Shown one piece after another: positions 57,254 to 64,000 of a stretch of 64,000 nt of DNA. Below the pieces are notes generated by a model. That model did not search any database. It saw nothing but the letters and a program-made list of their open reading frames with translations, and had not been told where the DNA came from. The position numbers and the translations under genes are program-made. The stretch is from Lomentospora prolificans (Eukaryota > Ascomycota > Sordariomycetes > Microascales > Microascaceae), in the NCBI GenBank assembly GCA_029532625.1, contig JARFXM010000009.1:5569501-5633500 (forward strand). The letters run 5' to 3'. Position 1 is the stretch's first letter. Each line of letters starts with the position of its first letter.

Positions 57254-60200
57254 ATGCTGCGCCAGGAGCAGATGGAAGACCGGGCCGCCAGGAGGGCGTA
57301 CGGTGGTCCCTACACGGCCAAACACCCAGTACCAACCGTCCAAGGTTACCGGGAACATCGTGCCGAGCTTCGTGATCGCGACGGGGAGCAAAGCTACAAT
57401 CAGACGGCAGAAGACGGTGAGAAGGACGATGAATACGATGAATACCGGCCTTCCAAAACTCGACGAGCCTACGAATCGGTCAAGGCTATTGCCAAGGACG
57501 AAGACCAGCATCGGAATGGACACGACCCTTACCCAACCGCGAACAGAAATTGGGCTGATCGGCCGCAGAATTCCCCAGAAGGACAAGAAAATCGGCCAGC
57601 ATACGACACAGCCAATGGCGAGGCTAACGGGGCAGCAAATGGGGCTCGAAAGAACGAGCAGCGCTCCCACGACGAGAACAAAGATCGATCAGATCAAAAG
57701 GGCGCAAGTTCACAATCAGCCACCGAACAAGCTGCGAGCGCCATTGATCCCATGGACAAGCGCAAGGCGATGAAGAAAACAAAACGTCATGGTGGCGGCC
57801 GCGAGGTCACCGATCCCGTCACGCATTTGCCCATCACGATTCACGACCTGACTGACCAAGACCTGAAGACGGCACCCGAAAACATGCACGCCGCTGGATC
57901 CACGGAACGGAACACTATGAACGGCTCAGCTAAATCTCCCGAGCAGTTGAGAAAAGATCACGAAGAACTGGAACGTGCACACAAGGGAATGCGGAAGATG
58001 TTTCCTCCACCTGAGCAAGTTGGATTGGAGAAGGAACTGAGGGGAGTGTACGAGAAAGCAATCATGATAGGGCTAGGCGTCGTCATTACTAGCGTTGCCA
58101 CTCTCGCAGCCACAGCTAGCTACATGATGAGGCCAAGCCCATCCGCGCTCGCGCACGCGCCGACAGAGGAGGCACGCAGCACATGGGCCCGCATTAGCAT
58201 TTGGTCTTGGCTACTCACCGGCTTTGTTGTGTCAACCACAGCTACAATTTTGTACTTGTCTGTCATGCAAGTGTCAGGATGGCTCGGAAAGCGGGTTGAA
58301 TCTATCTTTGAAGACCAGGCGTGGACAGCAGCACGAGAGGAGGAAGAGCTGATTAACGAATCCGAGGTTGAGCTGCCCGAATCTGTTGCGTGGCTGAACA
58401 GCTTGCTCGCCTCGGTGTGGCCTCTAATAAACCCGGATCTTTTTACGTCTCTGGCTGATACCCTCGAAGATGTCATGCAGGCTTCGCTACCCAAAGTTAT
58501 CCGTATGGTCAGTGTGGATGACATTGGACAGGGCAGCGAATCAATCCGCATTCTTGGTGTGAGGTGGCTCCCCACAGGAGCTGCGGGGCAGTCAGTAGAC
58601 TCGAAAGGGAAAATTGATCGGTCTCAACACGAGGACAAGGCAGAAGCGGGCGAGAGCCAGATCAACAAGGCGGAGAATGATAGCGAACGGGGCGAGGGCG
58701 AAGCCGTTGACCAGGATCCGATTACTCGAGGAATGGAAGCTGAAGAAGGAGACTTTGTCAACCTGGAGCTCGCTTTCTCGTATCGCGCGCGATCATCCGG
58801 AAAGTCGATCAAGAGCAAAGCTGGCAACGCCCATCTCTATCTCAAGTTCTACCTTCCCGGTGGCATCGCCGTTCCCGTCTGGGTCGAACTGCGTGGCATT
58901 GTGGGCATCATGCGACTTCGACTTCAGCTCACACCTGACCCTCCCTTCTTCAGCCTGTGTACACTGACATTCCTTGGTCAACCGCGCGCGGACCTATCCT
59001 GCATCCCCATATCAAAACACAGTCTCAATATCATGGACGTTCCACTTATCTCCAATTTTGTGCAGTCTTCCATTGATGCTGCGTTGGCGGAATACGTCGC
59101 CCCCAAATCACTGGCGCTGGATCTCAAGCAGATGCTTATCGGAGACGACTTTAAGAAGGATACGGTTGCCCTTGGGGTTGTCATTGTGTTCATCAAATGC
59201 GCAAAGGGATTCAAAGAGGGTGATGGCGGTATTGGGCCAATGGACGGGTCGAGTGATACCTACGTGACCGTTAGCTGGGGAAAGTTCGGCAAACCAGCGG
59301 CGTCTACACGGATTATTATCGATACCAAAGAACCGATTTGGAATGAGTGGGCCTCAATCATTGTAACTCCAGAGGAATTGAACGCAGAGGAAACTCTGCG
59401 GTTGCAAATATGGGACTCCGACAAGTACACCGCTGATGATGACCTTGGAAGAGTCGAGCTGAGCCTCAAGGATGTCATGCGCGCATCGGAGACTAAAAAC
59501 CGCATGTGCGATCGTGAAGATGGTCTGAGGGGCGATGACCCGGATGAGAAGATGCCGGGAACGCTTTCTTGGTCGGTCGGGTATTTCGCAAAGACGAGGA
59601 TCCAGCAGGATCAACTCAAAAACCAAACCGCTTACCCCAGCATTCGTAGCACCCAGGCCCTCAAAGAGTGGGCTTCCGAGAGTGCAACTAGGAAGCTTCG
59701 CGAGAGTGGTTCAGCCAGCGATAAAAACTCCGATGAGAGACGCCAGCAGACAATCCAGGACTTTAAGGAGAGGGAAGACGAGATGGTCATCGCCGCGCCT
59801 CCACCCACAGACCTGCCGAGCGGATTGCTGAGCCTGCAGATCCACAATATCACAGGGCTCAATATCCAGAAACTTAACAAACGAGAAAAGAGGGATGACA
59901 AGGGTGGGGAGGATGAGACCGACGACGAAGACGGGTTGCCCGATAGCTACTGCACGGTTTATATGAACCATACCAAGATCTACCGCACGCGCACGAAGCC
60001 GAAGAGTGCGCAACCGTTCTTCAACGCAGGCACTGAGAGATTTGTGCGCGACTGGCGAACTACCGAGATCATTATTAGTGTTAGAGACCGACGAGAGCAC
60101 GAAAACGATCCTTTACTCGGCATCGTCTACCTACCCCTAAGGAGGGTGTTTGAGAAGCGCAGCCAATTTATGGACAGCTTCCCAATTGCCGGCGGTATTG

Positions 60201-61261
60201 GCTATGGCCGAGTCAGAATCAGCATGGTGTGGCGAAGCGTCGAGTGTAGGTTTCCTATGGAGCTCATGGGCTGGGAATATGGAACGCTCGAAGTAAAGGC
60301 CCCCGTCAGATTCCAAGGCGGGTATGATAAGATCCTAGGATGCAAGATTCACCTCCACACCAAAATTGCACGGGCCAAGATGAAGTCGCACTCGTCAGAC
60401 GGAACCTGGCTTCCCAAGCGAAACGACCGAGATAGCGTGTTCCTCGCTGTATCGAAGCGTTATCGGACGGCCTTGGTGCTCGAATTCCGAAAGTCGTCAG
60501 CCGTTGCGGGAGACAGCACGCAGGCGCTCGCGGTTCTTTGGCTACGTGATATTCCGGACGAGGAAGAAAGGGTCGTCTCACTAGATGTTTGGAAGGCCGG
60601 TAAAAAGCAGCTCGAGCAGGCGCGTAGCTCTGCTGACTACCACGGATGCGAAGAGGGCGAACAACCCGTGGGCAAAGTCGAATTCACCCTCAAGTTCTGG
60701 CGCGGCCTAAGTGGCTATCACAAAGGTTACGCCAGCAAATCGCGGAATGCTCATGTCCGCGACGCTATGGAAGTGTTAGATACTGTAAATGGGGAGGGTC
60801 TGGCTATGGAGGACCAGGGAGACGAATACGACGACTCTGACTCTGACACTTCCTCGGACGAGATCAAAACACCGCAACCCCTTGCTGGTAATGATCAAGG
60901 TCCAGATGGCAGTCAAGAAACCGACGCAGAAAAGCGTGAAATGCTGCGCAAAGCTAATGCGGAATCGGAAACTGATGACGATGACCCCAAGAATCTCCCT
61001 AGCCGCTTAAAGAAACGCGCTACATTATTGATCAGCGGTGATAGTAATACGAAAGACGATGGGAGCCGCGGCGCCAGGGCTCAGCTTCAGGATTACAAGA
61101 CCCACCATAAGCAACTACACCGCAAGCACCGCGGGATTATGCAATGGAAGGCAACCCGAACCCTGGACTGGATGGCAGGCAAGGTTAGTCGCGGAAAGGG
61201 CAAGGTTGGCGAAGTATTTGAACATGGCAACAAAGAAACAGGGATCGAGACCGAAGTCTGA
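57254..61261 (+). CDS. Mug190-like membrane protein with SMP/C2 domains (tricalbin-type tether)
   Basis: A single exon of 1335 codons from ATG 57254. The first 250 residues are charged and disordered. Two hydrophobic segments follow (AIMIGLGVVITSVATLAATA at about 273-292 and WSWLLTGFVVSTTATILYLS at about 319-338), which form the ER hairpin or anchor. Next is an SMP-like lipid-binding domain, beginning SVAWLNSLLASVWPLINPDL and including PLISNFVQSSIDAALAEYVA. A C2 domain lies near residues 640-760 (KCAKGF, SDTYVTVSWG, DSDKYTADDDLGRVEL), and a second near 860-1000 (LLSLQIHNITGLNIQKLNK, DSYCTVYMNH, DPLLGIVYLPL). The C-terminus is acidic then basic. The layout matches S. pombe Mug190 and tricalbin relatives, which sit at ER-plasma membrane contacts and move lipids. 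Its role here is inferred from domains only. Confidence 0.85.
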   Translation: MLRQEQMEDRAARRAYGGPYTAKHPVPTVQGYREHRAELRDRDGEQSYNQTAEDGEKDDEYDEYRPSKTRRAYESVKAIAKDEDQHRNGHDPYPTANRNWADRPQNSPEGQENRPAYDTANGEANGAANGARKNEQRSHDENKDRSDQKGASSQSATEQAASAIDPMDKRKAMKKTKRHGGGREVTDPVTHLPITIHDLTDQDLKTAPENMHAAGSTERNTMNGSAKSPEQLRKDHEELERAHKGMRKMFPPPEQVGLEKELRGVYEKAIMIGLGVVITSVATLAATASYMMRPSPSALAHAPTEEARSTWARISIWSWLLTGFVVSTTATILYLSVMQVSGWLGKRVESIFEDQAWTAAREEEELINESEVELPESVAWLNSLLASVWPLINPDLFTSLADTLEDVMQASLPKVIRMVSVDDIGQGSESIRILGVRWLPTGAAGQSVDSKGKIDRSQHEDKAEAGESQINKAENDSERGEGEAVDQDPITRGMEAEEGDFVNLELAFSYRARSSGKSIKSKAGNAHLYLKFYLPGGIAVPVWVELRGIVGIMRLRLQLTPDPPFFSLCTLTFLGQPRADLSCIPISKHSLNIMDVPLISNFVQSSIDAALAEYVAPKSLALDLKQMLIGDDFKKDTVALGVVIVFIKCAKGFKEGDGGIGPMDGSSDTYVTVSWGKFGKPAASTRIIIDTKEPIWNEWASIIVTPEELNAEETLRLQIWDSDKYTADDDLGRVELSLKDVMRASETKNRMCDREDGLRGDDPDEKMPGTLSWSVGYFAKTRIQQDQLKNQTAYPSIRSTQALKEWASESATRKLRESGSASDKNSDERRQQTIQDFKEREDEMVIAAPPPTDLPSGLLSLQIHNITGLNIQKLNKREKRDDKGGEDETDDEDGLPDSYCTVYMNHTKIYRTRTKPKSAQPFFNAGTERFVRDWRTTEIIISVRDRREHENDPLLGIVYLPLRRVFEKRSQFMDSFPIAGGIGYGRVRISMVWRSVECRFPMELMGWEYGTLEVKAPVRFQGGYDKILGCKIHLHTKIARAKMKSHSSDGTWLPKRNDRDSVFLAVSKRYRTALVLEFRKSSAVAGDSTQALAVLWLRDIPDEEERVVSLDVWKAGKKQLEQARSSADYHGCEEGEQPVGKVEFTLKFWRGLSGYHKGYASKSRNAHVRDAMEVLDTVNGEGLAMEDQGDEYDDSDSDTSSDEIKTPQPLAGNDQGPDGSQETDAEKREMLRKANAESETDDDDPKNLPSRLKKRATLLISGDSNTKDDGSRGARAQLQDYKTHHKQLHRKHRGIMQWKATRTLDWMAGKVSRGKGKVGEVFEHGNKETGIETEV

Positions 61262-62570
61262 TTGTAACATACGAAGTTGAGAAAAGAAGCGCGTAACAAG
61301 CGGCCGGGTAGATTGCTATAGCGAGGAGTGCCGCAATTCGGATCAATACTTTAGACCTAATATAAGTTCTCTTTGTTGTTTCCTTTCGCCTACGTCAAGC
61401 CATAAGGCGCTTCCCTGACCCTCTTAGATTTTGTCGGCCTTCCTTTAGAAATCCCACAATCAAGAGGGCAAAGTTCATTTAGGTGGCAATCTACTAGGAA
61501 CAGAGCAATTGCATATGACAAGATGTCTGTTTCCACCAGTAATACAAATATATCGCCGTATGTTGCGACGACAACCATTGTGAACGTCCCGCGTCATATA
61601 TCATCGTACGCAAATTCTACTCGATAATACACGGCAATATGTTGAAGTTAGAATCCATGGTATGATGCTTGGCATCTAGTGCCCCGGCAGGTACCAATCC
61701 TAGTCTCTTTAACGGCTTACCAGGGGGTGCTGCGTCCCTGCCTACGGTTGTGCCTCAAGTCCATGTCCTAAATATTCTAATCAAGAGGGCCGTACTGAGG
61801 CGTTCGCCGTTGCATCACATGCCCTCATCGCGTAAAGAACCTTTGTCAGATTGCCAAAGTCATCAGATAGTTGAGAAACTCCACTTCCATCCTCAAGGTT
61901 ATCGAGAATGACTTCGTGGCTAAAAGGCGCTTCAACTCTCGAGAGAATGTCTTCGTTTTACCTAGAATATGCCTCTTTGACAGTCTATGCCCTACTCTTT
62001 CGATACCGGGGGTATCCGGGCCTCCATGTGAGGGAGGAGATGCAAGGGTTCTAGCCCCTACGCTGGACTCCCCTTGATACTTGGGCAGCATGAATGACAC
62101 GCCTTCCGCTTCGCAGTACATGCATGTAAGGGAACGATTTTCGGTGAATGCTAAAATCAAGGTGTAGATTTAGCAGGCTCCGAGGAAGTCAGAATAGTAT
62201 GACCTCGTAAGCAAGACTTGCTCATATACCCTAGTGTCGACTGATCTCTTACTGATTCAACCCATACTAAAGTCATATTATGGCTAATGTGAAATCAATA
62301 ATATCTCGCTCTTAGCGTCAGATATCTAAACTCTGTCCTAGAAAATGCTTAGCCCCTGTAATGAAAATTGCCCGCTCAAATTTCGAAAAGATCGAAAGCC
62401 CTGCTGCTCTTTGCATCAAGGCCGAAGAGCTGTTTACCGTTCGCCTGCGTATTAGTCGAAGGTTATTCTAGCGTGCAAGTAATAACTTATGCAGCGAAAA
62501 TGGAAATTGTGTGTCTCAAAATCCCTCCAGCTGCCGTTACCCTGATTGTGGAAAAGCACCTGTAAGTCCA
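61262..62570. other. 1.3-kb intergenic region, convergent ends
   Basis: No gene supported; short frames on both strands only. Confidence 0.5.
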
Positions 62571-63644
62571 TCATGTAGGTTCTCCCCACATCCTACCTCC
62601 TATGGCAATACTGGCCCTTGTCGTCCGGCCATCCAATCTCATCATCCATAGCCTCATAGCCGTTAGAACAACAGTAAGGACCCAGCGCTGTCCAAGGTCA
62701 CCAGTGAGGCCACTCCCCCTTAGTTTTAGTGTAAACTCATGCTTTCCGACCCAAGGTACTCTGCCCCATGAGAGGACGGCTACGGTTTCAGCCTGGCCAG
62801 TCCCCTCTCGCAAAGCTGATATTCCCCGTCTAATCCCGCCTCCTCCGGTACTTTCGCCATTCAGAGGTTGATCTCTGTCCACTTCATGTCGAAGGCTTGT
62901 GGAACAAAGTCTCAACAATTCGAATCCGCTCGCGCGGAACTCGGAACCGCCAGCCATCTTCCTCCACTCAAATATCTCCCGCGCGGTATCCTCTCTGCCG
63001 ACCTCAAGAGAGAAACGAAACGTCGCCGTCTTTCGTTCGGGTAGCACCTTCATAATCTCCCTAGTGTGTAGAGTCGTCGTAGGGTGGAGGCAAGGTATTA
63101 AAATTGTGCTATTTGAATTGAAACTGAGGGTTCGCGAGGCATGCCGGGAGATCTCGCCAGCGGCGCCTAGAATAGGATCGTCAAGAGTGACACCATTATG
63201 GAGATAAAGGCCTGGTTTGCCTCCTAAAGGGCCTCGTGTAGTCACGCCCATGTGAGAATCAATGATATATAGGATCTCGTTTCCATCCTCGTTGGCACAT
63301 AGCTTCAGTGTCATCATTTCCGAACAATGAAGCGATGGATTCTTGTGCAAGCTCATCACAGGTGGAAACTCTCGATAAGGAGTAGGCGGAGGCACGATTG
63401 GCCTTGGCGGCAACGGACCACGGTTGTACACAGTATAGGCAGGCGGAGCCTCCAAATCAAGGTTGTTATGGCTATCAAAAGTATCTGGATACGATGGAGG
63501 ATGCGCGTATGAGGGCAATTCTCGTTCCCTTGCCCCTTGGCTACGCGGCCTCGACTGCATCTTCAGGTTGCTGTGTCGACGGAAGCTAAAGCTGCATAAT
63601 GACCGAGGGCGAACGTGATCGTGTCTAGACCGTGAATTTCGCAT
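62571..63644 (-). CDS. Conserved fungal protein of unknown function
   Basis: A single exon of 357 codons from ATG 63642-63644; a second ATG at 63558-63560 (MQSRPRSQGARERELPSYAH) is equally possible and gives 329. The first 100 residues are proline-rich (PPSYPDTFDSHNNLDLEAPP; PPRPIVPPPTPYREFPP). The globular part has an HKNPSLHCSEMMTLKLCANE start, ILGAAGEISRHASRTLSFNS, ATFRFSLEVG, REIFEWRKM and a C-terminal VLSWGRVPWVGKHEFTLKLR then GSGLTGDLGQRWVLTVVLTAMRLW (split here). This combination of LGAAG...FSIEVG...F.WRK...A...W and GSGL.G.LG.RW is shared by uncharacterised Pezizomycotina proteins. No enzyme motif, signal peptide or membrane anchor is evident, although the last helix is fairly hydrophobic. 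Confidence 0.75.
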   Translation of the reverse strand: MRNSRSRHDHVRPRSLCSFSFRRHSNLKMQSRPRSQGARERELPSYAHPPSYPDTFDSHNNLDLEAPPAYTVYNRGPLPPRPIVPPPTPYREFPPVMSLHKNPSLHCSEMMTLKLCANEDGNEILYIIDSHMGVTTRGPLGGKPGLYLHNGVTLDDPILGAAGEISRHASRTLSFNSNSTILIPCLHPTTTLHTREIMKVLPERKTATFRFSLEVGREDTAREIFEWRKMAGGSEFRASGFELLRLCSTSLRHEVDRDQPLNGESTGGGGIRRGISALREGTGQAETVAVLSWGRVPWVGKHEFTLKLRGSGLTGDLGQRWVLTVVLTAMRLWMMRLDGRTTRASIAIGGRMWGEPT

Positions 63645-64000
63645 AGGTACATAGGCTCCTTTTTGTCAATAGTCTCATATACCCAACGTTCGTTGCAGTC
63701 TCCGACGCCTTTATAATGTGGTGAGGGAGCCAATGCCCCATGCAAGGAGATTCGTGGCAAGACAATTATTTCCAGATTAGCCTGCCATCATTATCTGGCA
63801 CATGAATGACAGAGAGTGGCAGTGCTCTCGGCGTTCACCACTCCGCGTGTTGGCAATTTCATTTTATGCTAAACTCCCGCGAAAGCAAGACTCAGCATTT
63901 GGTGCGCCAAGAGACTAAAACAGCATCTCAGGCCTCAACAACGGGACAGCGCCAATGATGTCACGTAAGCCGAATGAAAATGGTAAACCTCCGGTAATAA
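63645..64000. other. Right edge, no gene seen
   Basis: 356 bp of upstream flank of the minus-strand gene; no coding sequence recognised. Confidence 0.5.

Noticed and set aside
58120..59214. Several antisense frames inside the Mug190-like gene
   Set aside because: Explained by the long single-exon gene on the plus strand.
1..64000. Secondary-metabolite gene cluster
   Set aside because: Oxidoreductases, an MFS carrier, an ABC pump and regulators are present, but no PKS, NRPS, terpene synthase, DMATS or RiPP-type precursor was seen, and the genes are spread among housekeeping loci.
1..64000. CRISPR arrays, rRNA, intact transposons or viral inserts
   Set aside because: No regular spaced repeats, no rRNA-like conserved blocks, and no transposase, reverse transcriptase or viral polymerase motif recognised on either strand.

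Overview
The window is nuclear DNA of a filamentous ascomycete (Pezizomycotina). Genes carry short spliceosomal introns (about 50-130 nt; GT..AG with CTAAC/CTGAC-like branch sites). The families are typically fungal: HET-domain proteins, Zn(II)2Cys6 regulators, a PDR-type ABC exporter, ERG4, DUF1996, a Mug190-type SMP/C2 protein and carboxypeptidase S1. I could not fix the genus. No rRNA, tRNA, CRISPR array or intact transposon was seen, and there is no PKS, NRPS or terpene-synthase core.

Layout. 0-5 kb: the 3' end of a YdeI-like gene, then a run of broken genes: an FAD monooxygenase with one nonsense codon, a heavily decayed HET gene and a fragment of a PigL_N-type NLR-like protein. 5.5-14.3 kb: an intron-rich MFS permease, two divergent Rossmann-fold oxidoreductases (an NmrA-like SDR and a PRISE-type reductase) and a 2OG-Fe(II) dioxygenase. 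14.5-20 kb: a decayed stretch, a leucine-rich conserved gene broken by a perfect 12-bp hairpin, and an intact HET gene. 20-29 kb: a long intergenic region, a secreted DUF1996 protein, a remnant aldo-keto reductase and a Zn2Cys6 regulator. 29.7-31.3 kb: ERG4. 31.6-34 kb: a decayed zinc-finger-like gene. 34.6-48 kb: a secretome block of five genes: a small GPI-type protein, a GPI-type serine carboxypeptidase, a lone cellobiose-dehydrogenase-type cytochrome, a small cysteine-containing secreted protein and a PhoD phosphatase. 48.5-56 kb: a PDR-type ABC exporter and a Zn2Cys6 factor, divergent around a 668-bp promoter. 57-64 kb: a Mug190-like membrane-contact protein and a conserved fungal protein.

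How the genes relate. The clearest unit is the exporter-regulator pair; its promoter holds three copies of a CGG-containing heptamer. ERG4 (last step of ergosterol synthesis) is divergent from another Zn2Cys6 gene. The intact and broken HET genes, the PigL_N fragment and the many broken frames suggest a fast-evolving accessory region, interleaved with conserved housekeeping genes. All exon joins were made by eye from splice signals and family alignment in memory; none was checked against transcripts.
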